From positions 1 through 42,129 of the IMG/VR virus record IMGVR_UViG_3300020439_000018: a DNA stretch of 42,129 nt. One strand, given 5' to 3'. Below are positions 25,411 to 32,028 of this stretch, piece after piece. This stretch comes from a virus. The notes beneath the pieces were generated by a model that was not told where the DNA came from, made no database searches, and worked only from the letters and a program-made list of their open reading frames with translations. The translations under genes were made by a program, and so were the position numbers. Numbering within the stretch: position 1 is the first letter of the stretch; every line of letters starts with the position of its first letter.

Positions 25411-25915
25411 GGGACATCCGCAAGTCTTTGAGGATTCCTGTGGAAGCTGACAGTTGTCGTTTGACATTGGTTGCAGTGGTGTTTGTTGGTGTGGGTTGAA
25501 GCTGCTGCTGATTCATGAATGCAGCGGTTTCAATCCATTGCTGTTTACGGCGCTGGTGCAGTTTGCGTGCGGTGTCTTTGTCGATTGAAATACCTACAGA
25601 ACGCGGCCCAGCATCGGTTTGAACGGTGATGGGTTCTGATGTTCCAGAGTCACGCAGACCACCGCGTACGGTGCTGCCGTCTGGTGCGTAAATGGTGTAG
25701 GCGCACTTGCAATGACAAATCAACGCAAGATCTGCACCACCGCGACGATGCAGGTTGCCGTCGATGATTTCAGCGTCGTAATCCGGCAGGTACTCATTAA
25801 CGAGACCGTCTGAATTGCTGATAATTCCCGAATCGTTGCAGGCGAAACAATCGTGTGCGGGCGGCCGCCACGAAGTATCACGGCTTTGCGCAAGCCGTTT
25901 GTGATGTGCAGTCAT
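25400..25915 (-). CDS. Zinc-binding protein candidate, 171 aa
   Basis: The protein contains CFAC (near residues 23-26) and CHCKC (near residues 88-92), enough Cys/His for a zinc site. A basic helix follows (KLHQRRKQQWIETAAF) and then a Gln/Thr-rich tail. It lies two genes after the replication initiator, where helicase loaders occur in other phages, but no ATP-binding motif is present. Function is not assigned. Confidence 0.6.
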   Translation of the reverse strand: MTAHHKRLAQSRDTSWRPPAHDCFACNDSGIISNSDGLVNEYLPDYDAEIIDGNLHRRGGADLALICHCKCAYTIYAPDGSTVRGGLRDSGTSEPITVQTDAGPRSVGISIDKDTARKLHQRRKQQWIETAAFMNQQQLQPTPTNTTATNVKRQLSASTGILKDLRMSHAA

Positions 25916-25922
25916 GACGCGA

Positions 25923-26279
25923 TCAAATCACCGTTTTGGTGGCGTGATTCGGGTCGGTGCTGTCTAAGTGTGCTTCGGGGCCGAAACCTTCAGCAGCGAT
26001 CCGTTGACTAGGAAAGTCTGCCTGCAGTTTTTCGTCTGTATCGAAGGAATCAAACCAAGCGATCAGTTGATCGCGTGTCGCAGATCCTTTAGTGAGACGC
26101 AAATGGCGACGAATGTCAGCCGGGTCATGAAAGAACCTGGCGGTGTTGCGGTAGTGCAGGACGAAGGTCGGTGATGGACCTTCGCGTGAAATCAGCCGGT
26201 GTACCTGTAGGCCACCAGCCCGAAAGGTGTTCGGCTTCAAAGTTGCGGGTCCCGCGCTCACGGGAGGGCGAAAAATCAA
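25923..26279 (-). CDS. Hypothetical protein, 118 aa, after the initiator gene
   Basis: The start overlaps the initiator stop as ATGA. The product has a 'VLHYRNTARFFHDPADIRRH' segment and an acidic C-terminus. No motif is recognised. Operon position suggests a role in DNA replication or its control. Confidence 0.6.
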   Translation of the reverse strand: MIFRPPVSAGPATLKPNTFRAGGLQVHRLISREGPSPTFVLHYRNTARFFHDPADIRRHLRLTKGSATRDQLIAWFDSFDTDEKLQADFPSQRIAAEGFGPEAHLDSTDPNHATKTVI

Positions 26280-27118
26280 AACGGGTCATCCCCGTTCGGC
26301 GCATGATCACGCGGGTCGAATGGTTTTTCAACCCCTGCGGCACCGTTCTCAAGGAACGCTTCATATTTGCCGTCACGCAGCCAACGGAAGCAATCGGGAA
26401 ACGAAGTTGCAAATGCCCCTGGGGTGCGTTCTGCGCGTGACTGTTCGTTGACAGCAGCCCTTAGAGCGTCCTGCAAGGCGCTGTGAGGCGCTTGACGCAG
26501 TGCGATGGCGTATTCCTTCGCAGCTTTCGGTTTGGACTGCCCTGAAGCCTTTTTGTCGATGGCTTGGTACTGCTTCCAAAAGGCGTTGAACTCGTCGGTG
26601 TAGGTCGTGCGCTTGCGGGCTGTTTTTGGAACTTGTTCCGTTTGTGCCTGCCGTTGGATTCGATCTGTCTCGCCTGTGTCACATGTGTCGTTTGGCGGGA
26701 ATCCAACAGTTGTTTTATTTGGGTTCTTATTAACTGGGTTTTTATTCGTGGGTACCTTTTGGGCCCCGGGTACCTGAGTACCTTTTGGTACCTGGGTACC
26801 TTTTAGGCCCCACCCCATTTGGTCCCCGGGTCGCTGCATCAACACCGTGTAAACACTGGTTCGACCTGGGCGCGGTGTCTTCACCACCCAGCCCTGCTGA
26901 ATCAACCAACGCAGCGCGGTTTGCACGTCTTTGACCTTGATGCCGGTTCGGTTCGCGATCGTTGCCCGCGATGCCCAGCAACCCTCGTCACTGCCCCACC
27001 CGAAGCGGTGCAGCCACAGGTAGACGCAGATGACCTGTTTGCCACCACGCATGGTCATCAGGTCCATCAGCTCGTAAGGGACCGATGCGAAGCGTGCTGT
27101 GCGAAATGCTTTTGTCAT
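26276..27118 (-). CDS. Replication initiator candidate (lambda O-like layout)
   Basis: The 280-residue protein has an N-terminal winged helix-turn-helix (about residues 10-95; CWASRATIANRTGIKVKDVQ, then ALRWLIQQGWV). A linker of tandem repeats follows: KGTQVP at 106-111 and 112-117, then NKNPVNKNPNK. A basic C-terminal domain (about 165-260, 'EFNAFWKQYQ') completes it. Phage initiators such as lambda O bind repeats located inside their own gene, and here the linker DNA forms exactly such repeats. It is the first of a leftward operon with ATGA coupling to the next gene. I see no primase or helicase in the window, so the host replisome is probably recruited. Confidence 0.7.
   Translation of the reverse strand: MTKAFRTARFASVPYELMDLMTMRGGKQVICVYLWLHRFGWGSDEGCWASRATIANRTGIKVKDVQTALRWLIQQGWVVKTPRPGRTSVYTVLMQRPGDQMGWGLKGTQVPKGTQVPGAQKVPTNKNPVNKNPNKTTVGFPPNDTCDTGETDRIQRQAQTEQVPKTARKRTTYTDEFNAFWKQYQAIDKKASGQSKPKAAKEYAIALRQAPHSALQDALRAAVNEQSRAERTPGAFATSFPDCFRWLRDGKYEAFLENGAAGVEKPFDPRDHAPNGDDPF
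26704..26804. repeat. Iteron-like repeats and A/T-rich stretch: candidate origin
   Basis: Two adjacent 18-bp direct repeats lie at 26769-26786 and 26787-26804 and differ at one base (GGTACCTGAGTACCTTTT versus GGTACCTGGGTACCTTTT). A partial copy, GGTACCTTTT, lies at 26751-26760. Five (A/G)GTACC cores occur at spacings of 18, 8, 10 and 8 bp. Directly beside them, 26704-26750 is about two-thirds A/T and holds a 15-bp imperfect repeat (26721-26735, 26736-26750). The layout of 18-bp iterons beside an A/T-rich region inside an initiator gene matches lambda ori in form. Confidence 0.6.
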
Positions 27119-27165
27119 GGTATTTTCGGTGCGGGGTCGGCATACCCTCAGAGTGCGTTTGGCTT

Positions 27166-27195
27166 GACGGTGTGAGCAACACCGTCATTTTTTTT
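27166..27195 (+). terminator. Strong intrinsic terminator pointing rightward
   Basis: GACGGTGT (27166-27173) pairs perfectly with ACACCGTC (27179-27186) over a five-base loop and is followed by A and eight T residues. The T-run is on the plus strand, yet all nearby genes are leftward. It lies just upstream of the initiator gene and overlaps the stop of the 82-residue gene. It would end an antisense transcript; in the leftward direction it would be only a hairpin. Confidence 0.7.
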
Positions 27196-27433
27196 GCCCG
27201 TCCATTGCGGCAAAAAACGCTTTCAGCGTTTCTTCGTGCTGCGTCAGCATCAGACCTGAATCCTGTCTGACCTGTTCCGCTTCGCTGCGGGTCACATCGC
27301 GCCAGATACCGGTTTCCCAGTACAGGGCCTCTTCATGCTCGCGTTGCTGCCGCAAGAAATCAACCGTCTTGCGGGTTTGCTCTAGATCCTTTCGCAGCGC
27401 CTTTAACAGCGCATCACGTTGTTCTGGCGTCAT
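27185..27433 (-). CDS. Coiled-coil protein, 82 aa
   Basis: This charged helical protein (LLKALRKDLEQTRKTVDFLR) is predicted to form a coiled coil along its first half. Its start overlaps the preceding stop by four bases (ATGA). No family is recognised. It lies between the 171-residue gene and the initiator gene and may share their promoter. Confidence 0.62.
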   Translation of the reverse strand: MTPEQRDALLKALRKDLEQTRKTVDFLRQQREHEEALYWETGIWRDVTRSEAEQVRQDSGLMLTQHEETLKAFFAAMDGQKK

Positions 27434-27945
27434 GCTTCAAGACCTGCTTTCATTGCGGCACGAATGATGTCCATCACGGCTTTTGATCCAGCCGTGTTGC
27501 CTGTGTAACCCTTCTTTTGCGCAACTTCCCGGCAATGCTGCGCAAGGAAAGATTCGTTAATGGTCACGCGCAACGGATCGGCACTTACGGGCTCGATAAC
27601 TGCACGACGGATCTGCACAACCTTCGGCAGCTGCTTTTCTTGCGGGTTGGCAGCTTCCTGGACCCAGATCGGTTGTTCAGCCAGCGGTCGCATATAAGCA
27701 CGCCACTTTGTGCCGCGTGACTTGGTGTTTTCTTTCGGTTGGCGAATGTGAACGATGGTGCCAACTTCAAGCACGTCTAAAACGTTCTGTTCGCCGTAGG
27801 CAGGATTTAGAATCGCCTCTTCAAATTTGCCTGATGGCGCCTGCCATTCACCGAAGAACATTTTGCGATCTTCTGTGATGTGGTAGATCTTGAGTTCGAT
27901 AAACGGATTTACGCTTTCTTGGTGGAAGCCGATCTGTTGAATCAT
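27430..27945 (-). CDS. Hypothetical protein, 171 aa, first gene of leftward operon
   Basis: The protein has a beta-rich N-terminal half (FIELKIYHITEDRKMFFGEW, VGTIVHIRQPKE) and a helical basic C-terminus. No family is recognised. It is divergent from rusA, and the two ATG codons share the palindrome CATG at 27943-27946, so any promoter for each gene must lie in the other gene's coding sequence. Confidence 0.65.
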   Translation of the reverse strand: MIQQIGFHQESVNPFIELKIYHITEDRKMFFGEWQAPSGKFEEAILNPAYGEQNVLDVLEVGTIVHIRQPKENTKSRGTKWRAYMRPLAEQPIWVQEAANPQEKQLPKVVQIRRAVIEPVSADPLRVTINESFLAQHCREVAQKKGYTGNTAGSKAVMDIIRAAMKAGLEA

Positions 27946-28402
27946 GAAAAATGAAGCGGATGATAATAAGCGTGAATTTGAGCCAATTCACATTGCAATC
28001 AATGGAATTGACCCAGCTCCGCAAGGCTCAAAACGCCATGTCGGTGGCGGCAGGTTAATCGAGGTTTCTAAGCGATGCAAGCCATGGCGCATGGCGATTG
28101 TTGGCGCGTGTCCATCTGTTTCGCGTCCGATGGATGTGCCTGTAGCGGTGTCGATTGTGTTTCGTTTCGCTCGACCTAAGACTCATTTGACGACTAACGG
28201 TCAACCGCGTGCAAATGCACCGAAGCAGTACACGGTGAAAAGGAATGACATCGACAAGTGTTGCCGCTCGACCCTGGACGCGCTGGTGGATGGTGGGGTG
28301 CTGCAGGATGACTGCTTTGTCGTTGTGTTGAATGCGAGCAAGCGGTATTGCCTGCCGTATGAACCAGCGGGCGCGATCATCACGGTGATCCCTCAATACT
28401 GA
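27944..28402 (+). CDS. rusA: RusA-type Holliday junction resolvase
   Basis: The 152-residue protein has 'PAPQGSKRH' near the N-terminus and FRFARPKTH. It then has the RusA core 'NDIDKCCRSTLDALVDGG' and a Asp-Asp pair in LQDDCFVVVL; the metal-binding Asp residues of RusA are in these blocks. It cuts four-way DNA junctions, probably before packaging or during recombination. The ATG at 27944 is the only start that keeps the full N-terminal strand. Confidence 0.88.
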   Translation: MKNEADDNKREFEPIHIAINGIDPAPQGSKRHVGGGRLIEVSKRCKPWRMAIVGACPSVSRPMDVPVAVSIVFRFARPKTHLTTNGQPRANAPKQYTVKRNDIDKCCRSTLDALVDGGVLQDDCFVVVLNASKRYCLPYEPAGAIITVIPQY

Positions 28403-28427
28403 TCAGGGTGCATCAGGGTGCTATGAT
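28401..28427 (+). promoter_or_regulatory. Tandem 10-bp repeats plus -10-like element (site 1)
   Basis: GATCAGGGTG (28401-28410) and CATCAGGGTG (28411-28420) are adjacent copies, one helical turn apart. They are followed after one C by TATGAT (28422-28427), a good -10 hexamer. No recognisable -35 exists. A second site of the same design lies at 28670-28707. The promoter probably drives the small gene at 28476. Confidence 0.6.
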
Positions 28428-28475
28428 GATCCCGCGCACACGCGCACTTTTAACGCACCTCTAAAACAAAAAAAC

Positions 28476-28619
28476 ATGGGACGCATCGCAGATCAGCTCG
28501 GCGAGTTGTTGAAGCGCATGGAGGAGTCAGATCGACGACTTCAGCGATTGACTGAACAACACATCGCCGACACCCGCAAAACGCTCGATGAGCTGCAACG
28601 ACTAAACAGCGATCAATGA
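28476..28619 (+). CDS. Small coiled-coil protein, 47 aa
   Basis: ATG at 28476 opens a 47-residue frame, MGRIADQLGELLKRMEESDR then a second helix ending LQRLNSDQ. It is a highly charged helix likely to dimerise. It has its own upstream promoter-like repeats and its own downstream terminator, so it is a monocistronic unit. Function is unknown; a small host-takeover or regulatory protein would fit the placement. Confidence 0.65.
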   Translation: MGRIADQLGELLKRMEESDRRLQRLTEQHIADTRKTLDELQRLNSDQ

Positions 28620-28624
28620 ACACG

Positions 28625-28646
28625 GGGGCCGCAAGGCCCCTTTTTT
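28625..28646 (+). terminator. Intrinsic terminator after the 47-residue gene
   Basis: GGGGCC (28625-28630), loop GCAA, GGCCCC (28635-28640) and six T residues make a textbook terminator six bases after the stop codon. A GNRA tetraloop caps a perfect 6-bp G/C stem. Confidence 0.92.
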
Positions 28647-28669
28647 GTGCCAATCAAGCCCCTGTCACA

Positions 28670-28707
28670 CGTCAGGGTAGACATCAGGGCACATCAGGGT
28701 GCATACT
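28670..28707 (+). promoter_or_regulatory. Triple 10-bp repeats plus -10-like element (site 2)
   Basis: CGTCAGGGTA (28670-28679), CATCAGGGCA (28682-28691) and CATCAGGGTG (28692-28701) are followed at once by CATACT (28702-28707), a weak -10-like hexamer. Site 1 has the same arrangement. The gene at 28733 starts 26 bases later. Binding sites for an activator, repressor or alternative sigma factor are plausible. Confidence 0.58.
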
Positions 28708-28732
28708 TAGATCAGTTCAGACAAGCGCACCA

Positions 28733-28873
28733 ATGACCAAGCAACTCACCCAATACGACGCTGAGATGCTCACCGCGCTTTACAAGTCTCTGGACTACCT
28801 GCAGTGCTACGACTTGCCCGGTCAGCAAGAACTAATCACTGCCATCGAAAACATCGAAGCAAAAGCCAAGTGA
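28733..28873 (+). CDS. Small protein, 46 aa
   Basis: Starting at ATG 28733, the product MTKQLTQYDAEMLTALYKSL continues to a second helix, ITAIENIEAKAK. The frame is open further upstream but that part crosses the terminator and operator repeats, so it is not used. It is first in a run of four coupled genes. No family is recognised. Confidence 0.62.
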   Translation: MTKQLTQYDAEMLTALYKSLDYLQCYDLPGQQELITAIENIEAKAK

Positions 28874-28983
28874 TTCAAATCATCCGCAAGCAACGCCCGG
28901 TCCTTCCGGGCGAACAGACCCCACCCCCACCAGTGGTCTGGAACAAACCCGCACCGCAACTTCCCAAGCTGCCCCAAAACTGA
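28870..28983 (+). CDS. Small Pro-rich protein, 37 aa, GTG start
   Basis: GTG at 28870 overlaps the preceding stop (GTGA), and the TGA overlaps the next ATG (TGATG). The product is Pro-rich (PGEQTPPPPVVWNKP). Exact fit between neighbours on both sides supports translation. Function is unknown. Confidence 0.55.
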   Translation: MIQIIRKQRPVLPGEQTPPPPVVWNKPAPQLPKLPQN

Positions 28984-29246
28984 TGGAAGACTTCCACAAC
29001 TATTCGCTGCGTTACAAAGAATGGCTCGAAGACACCGTTGACGAGTCTGAAGTGCTGCCAAAAGACCGCGCAGAGGTTTACTACCTCGAAGCACGGCGGC
29101 GCAGCATTTGGCGTCGCTTGCTCAACCTTCAGGGTCGCGTGATGTGGACTGAATGGGTCAACGACCTGAGCGATGCACAACCGCTAATCGACGAAGCCAC
29201 CGACGCTGGTTACGTCATCACCATCGAAGCTCAACCGTTGCGCTGA
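28983..29246 (+). CDS. Hypothetical protein, 87 aa
   Basis: The helical, acidic product (MEDFHNYSLRYKEWLEDTVD) contains a basic-aromatic middle (EARRRSIWRRLLNLQG) and ends in a strand-like ITIEAQPLR. Both junctions are TGATG. No family is recognised. It belongs to the same early mini-operon as its neighbours. Confidence 0.65.
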   Translation: MEDFHNYSLRYKEWLEDTVDESEVLPKDRAEVYYLEARRRSIWRRLLNLQGRVMWTEWVNDLSDAQPLIDEATDAGYVITIEAQPLR

Positions 29247-29692
29247 TGCCTGCCGCATATCAACTCGAACAAGCACGCAGCAGGGGTTTCTGCACGTCCT
29301 GCTGTATGCGTCCCGCACGACCTGGCCGTAAGTCATGCGCACACTGTCGCCTGAAATCATCCATCTACGGATTGTTCAGGACACGCCGCAAGACCTCCAC
29401 ACAGGGTCACAACTCACTCGTCAAGGGCTACGAAAAAGCTTGGGTCAAACAAGTGCTCGACACCTTTAACGGTCGATGTGACTACACCGGAAAGCCGATC
29501 GAAATCGACGGCAAGGAAACCGCTGCGGTCGTTTTAGACATCCCCAGGTCTTACGTTCCCATTCATGGGCAGTCAAAGATCCATCACCCATCCAACGTCA
29601 AATGGTGTCACCGCGACTTTGTTGATTACAAACGCGGTATGACGGGCACTGAATTTAAAGACCTGTGGATCTTTATCAATGACGGCAAATGA
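29246..29692 (+). CDS. HNH-nuclease-like zinc protein, 148 aa
   Basis: I chose ATG 29246 because it overlaps the preceding stop (TGATG). The N-terminus has five Cys in CTSCC (16-20) and CAHC (31-34). The C-terminal part has the outline of an HNH fold: 'GRCDYTGKPIEI', then VVLDIPRSY, then HHPSNVKWCHRDFVDYKRGM. The usual Asp-His pair is replaced by Leu-Asp, so catalysis is uncertain. It may be a degenerate homing-type nuclease or a DNA-binding derivative. Confidence 0.6.
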   Translation: MPAAYQLEQARSRGFCTSCCMRPARPGRKSCAHCRLKSSIYGLFRTRRKTSTQGHNSLVKGYEKAWVKQVLDTFNGRCDYTGKPIEIDGKETAAVVLDIPRSYVPIHGQSKIHHPSNVKWCHRDFVDYKRGMTGTEFKDLWIFINDGK

Positions 29693-29774
29693 CCTAGGTC
29701 TGATGATCTTGCTGCTACTGCCAGCAATGTTGATGAGCTGCATCCTTTTATGGACGTTTGCAGCTGGTGGTTAA
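29679..29774 (+). CDS. Single-span membrane peptide, 31 aa
   Basis: ATG at 29679 lies inside the last codons of the HNH-like gene and opens a 31-residue frame: MTANDLGLMILLLLPAMLMS and a short hydrophobic end. It is almost entirely one membrane helix. Overlap with the upstream gene suggests coupling. A small membrane toxin, pinholin-like or leader role is possible; it is too short to classify. Confidence 0.45.
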   Translation: MTANDLGLMILLLLPAMLMSCILLWTFAAGG

Positions 29775-29968
29775 TGGTTGCGGACTAGGGCCGACTCACG
29801 CATCCGCACCCCTCGCACCCTGTCCGCTGAGGGTGACTTGTCCTTCGCCCGTTTCAGGGTGAAGAGACCAAAGCATAACAGCAAAAAACGGCAATGTCTT
29901 GCACTGACGAAAAAACCGGTTTAAGCTGCGCTGACCCCTGTGGCACCCTGATGTTTTCTTGATTAACC
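29775..29968 (+). promoter_or_regulatory. Intergenic region with repeat copies and a small hairpin
   Basis: This 194-base gap has CACCCT (29816-29821) facing AGGGTG (29830-29835) over an 8-base loop. TTTCAGGGTG lies at 29852-29861, and GGCACCCTGATG at 29942-29953 is an inverted copy of the CATCAGGGTG motif seen at 28.4 and 28.7 kb. It probably carries the promoter and operators for the recombination genes that start at 29969. No clear -35/-10 pair is visible. Confidence 0.5.
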
Positions 29969-30202
29969 ATGCTTTACTTGAAGACCAAAGACGCTGAAAA
30001 AGAATTGTCCATCAGCGCATCAACCCTGCGTCGAAATCGCGACATTTTTGGCGGCTGCTTGATTGAAGGCAAAGACTATCTCACAGGTTTAACGCCTACC
30101 GCTCCAATTCTTTGGAATATCCACGCCATCAGGATCAAATTTCATCATCAAGGAATGATTTTGCGAGGCTTTCATCATGTCATGCCCAATCCTTATACAT
30201 GA
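29969..30202 (+). CDS. Small putative DNA-binding protein, 77 aa
   Basis: The N-terminus reads like a helix-turn-helix (LKTKDAEKELSISASTLRRN). The rest is short strands with 'FGGCLIEGKDYLTG'. It ends with an ATGA overlap into the exonuclease gene. Being the first gene of the recombination operon, it could be an autoregulator. No family is certain. Confidence 0.6.
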   Translation: MLYLKTKDAEKELSISASTLRRNRDIFGGCLIEGKDYLTGLTPTAPILWNIHAIRIKFHHQGMILRGFHHVMPNPYT

Positions 30203-30972
30203 AAATTTCCAACGCGGAATATCACGCGGACCCTGCGGTTTCGGCCTCACATCTGCACGCAGTGTTGCAATCCCCGCAGCACTATTTCAAAAAGTACATT
30301 GATCCCAACCGTCCCAAAAATGAACCGACTGCTGCGATGCGGCTTGGCACTCTCGGCCATACTGCTGTGCTTGAACCCGATGAACTCAAAAAGCGACACC
30401 CTGTTGTCTCATCACGGCGAACTAAGGAAGCACAACAACTCATTAACGACGGATTTGAACCTGTTCTGCAGTCAGAAATGGACACCGCAGAGCAAATGGC
30501 CGAATCAGTCCGTAATCACCCTGAAGCAGCATGGTTGCTGTCAGTGGGTGAAGCCGAATACTCACTTTGGTGGAATGACGACGAGCACGGATTGCGATGC
30601 AAATGTCGACCCGACTGGTGGGCTGGTGATCTAGTCGTCGACCTGAAAACGACGCAAGACGCTTCACCAAAAGCGTTCGCAAAGTCGGTTGCGAACTTTG
30701 GTTATCACCGGCAGCAAGCGCACTATGTCAAAGGCACAAACTGCGCCAGGTTTATTTTCATCGTCGTCGAAAAAACCTATCCTTTTCAGACGGCTGTGTA
30801 TGAACTAGACGCCGAAGCATCTGCTATCGGTGAGGATCAACGCAGACGCGCCATGAATCGCATTGCGACTTGCAAGCAACGGGACGAATGGCCCGGTTAT
30901 GGCGACAACGTGCAAACCCTTTCACTGCCCAGTTGGGCGACCTACGACGAAATTCCTTTTTCTGACTTCTAA
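30199..30972 (+). CDS. RecE/YqaJ-like PD-(D/E)XK exonuclease
   Basis: The 257-residue protein from ATG 30199 has 'GTLGHTAVLEP' (50-60) and the nuclease core Glu120, Asp139 (CRPDWW), Asp148-x-Lys150 (VVDLKTT) and 'YHRQQAHY' (169-176). This is the DUF3799/RecE C-terminal pattern. It degrades one strand from double-strand ends to make tails for the annealing protein encoded next. The start overlaps the upstream stop (ATGA); an upstream 29-codon extension is inside that gene. Confidence 0.88.
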   Translation: MKISNAEYHADPAVSASHLHAVLQSPQHYFKKYIDPNRPKNEPTAAMRLGTLGHTAVLEPDELKKRHPVVSSRRTKEAQQLINDGFEPVLQSEMDTAEQMAESVRNHPEAAWLLSVGEAEYSLWWNDDEHGLRCKCRPDWWAGDLVVDLKTTQDASPKAFAKSVANFGYHRQQAHYVKGTNCARFIFIVVEKTYPFQTAVYELDAEASAIGEDQRRRAMNRIATCKQRDEWPGYGDNVQTLSLPSWATYDEIPFSDF

Positions 30973-31574
30973 TGTCTGAACTAACAAAAGCCCTGATTCA
31001 GTTCCAAAAAGACGTTGACAAGATCGAGAAAAACGCACGGGCCAACTACGGCAAGTTTGCGGACCTTGCCAACGTGCTGTCAACGGTGACGCCTGCGCTG
31101 AACAAAAACGGCTTGGCGTTGACTCAAACATTCCTTGACGATGCATTGATCACGACGCTGCATCACGAAAGCGGTGAAACGATTCACAGCAGCTGCAAGC
31201 TGGTTGTCTGCGACGGCCGCAACAACACCCAGGAATGGGGCAAAGCGGTGACGTATCAACGTAGGTTTTCGATCTGTTCCATCCTCGGCATCGTGGCCGA
31301 CATGGACACCGATGACGTGCCTGATCTGCCGCCGTCAAACAACGCGCCGGCAGCCAAGCCAGCAGCGAAACCAGCTGCAAAAGGTCAAAACAGCATGGCC
31401 TTTAATCAAGGCGCAAAAATGATCAACGCCGCCAAGGATCTCGCAGCGTTAAAAACGCTAAGCAAACGCGTTGCTGAACGCAATGAAGCGAACGCCTTCA
31501 AAGACGACGAATATAAGCAGCTGATCGAACTTCTTAAAAACCGCGAAGCACAACTGAAGGAGCATCAGAAATGA
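30972..31574 (+). CDS. ERF-family single-strand annealing protein
   Basis: The 200-residue protein has the ERF outline: 'NYGKFADLANVLSTVTPALN', KNGLALTQTFLD, SGETIHSSCKL, and 'WGKAVTYQRRFSICSILGIV' followed by acidic residues. A linker of AAKPAAKPAAK repeats and a helical C-terminal part follow. It anneals complementary single strands and pairs with the exonuclease encoded directly upstream (TAATG junction). Confidence 0.9.
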   Translation: MSELTKALIQFQKDVDKIEKNARANYGKFADLANVLSTVTPALNKNGLALTQTFLDDALITTLHHESGETIHSSCKLVVCDGRNNTQEWGKAVTYQRRFSICSILGIVADMDTDDVPDLPPSNNAPAAKPAAKPAAKGQNSMAFNQGAKMINAAKDLAALKTLSKRVAERNEANAFKDDEYKQLIELLKNREAQLKEHQK

Positions 31575-31816
31575 TGAACTCAACCAAATGTCTCGGCGAC
31601 TTGGGCCGGCAGTGTAAAAACTGCGCTTTTTTTGCGAATGATGGCTTTGAGCGTTATGGCACTTGCCACCGATATGCGCCAAAACCTGTTGTCTATGACC
31701 TCAAAGACGAAGGGGAAATGTGTATTGTTCAGCCTGCCATTTGGCCGGCTGTTGAGCCTCACGAATTCTGCGGTGAATTCGTCGAGGATTGTCAAATACC
31801 TACAAAAAATGACTGA
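31571..31816 (+). CDS. Cys-rich small protein, 81 aa
   Basis: The protein has CKNCAFF near residues 15-21, then GTCHRYAP and FCGEF; these Cys/His could bind zinc or a metal cluster. Such short proteins are common in phage recombination operons, but no function is assigned. The start overlaps the ERF stop (ATGA). Confidence 0.68.
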   Translation: MMNSTKCLGDLGRQCKNCAFFANDGFERYGTCHRYAPKPVVYDLKDEGEMCIVQPAIWPAVEPHEFCGEFVEDCQIPTKND

Positions 31817-32027
31817 CGACATCCAGACTTATCTAACAACTGAAGATCTTGCTATCCGTTATGGCGTCACCTATGGCACCATTAAACGCTGGCGGCGTGA
31901 AGGTCGCGGGCCTGTCTATCAAAAACTTGACAAGCTCGCATTAGATCCCAGACTGCCTCGCGTCAGGTATTACCTGGCCGACGTTCTTGCTTTCGAGCAA
32001 GCCAAAAACATCACACCTCTGACCTGA
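31809..32027 (+). CDS. Excisionase-like / MerR-type helix-turn-helix protein
   Basis: From ATG 31809 the 72-residue product reads YLTTEDLAIRYGVTYGTIKR then WRREGRGP, the winged helix motif of excisionase/HTH_17 proteins. A longer in-frame reading begins inside the previous gene and is not used. Since no integrase is seen, it is more likely a transcription regulator than an excisionase. It overlaps the upstream gene by 8 bases. Confidence 0.72.
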   Translation: MTDDIQTYLTTEDLAIRYGVTYGTIKRWRREGRGPVYQKLDKLALDPRLPRVRYYLADVLAFEQAKNITPLT

Positions 32028-32028
32028 A

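Noticed and set aside
26751-26804. CRISPR-like repeat
   Set aside because: Repeats are adjacent without unique spacers and lie in a coding frame; they fit iterons, not a CRISPR array.
28616-28732. Upstream extension of the 46-residue gene
   Set aside because: It would read through a perfect terminator and the operator repeats, so the ATG at 28733 is used.
31809-32027. Excisionase implying a lysogenic phage
   Set aside because: Only the helix-turn-helix resembles excisionase; no integrase, attachment site or CI-type repressor was seen.
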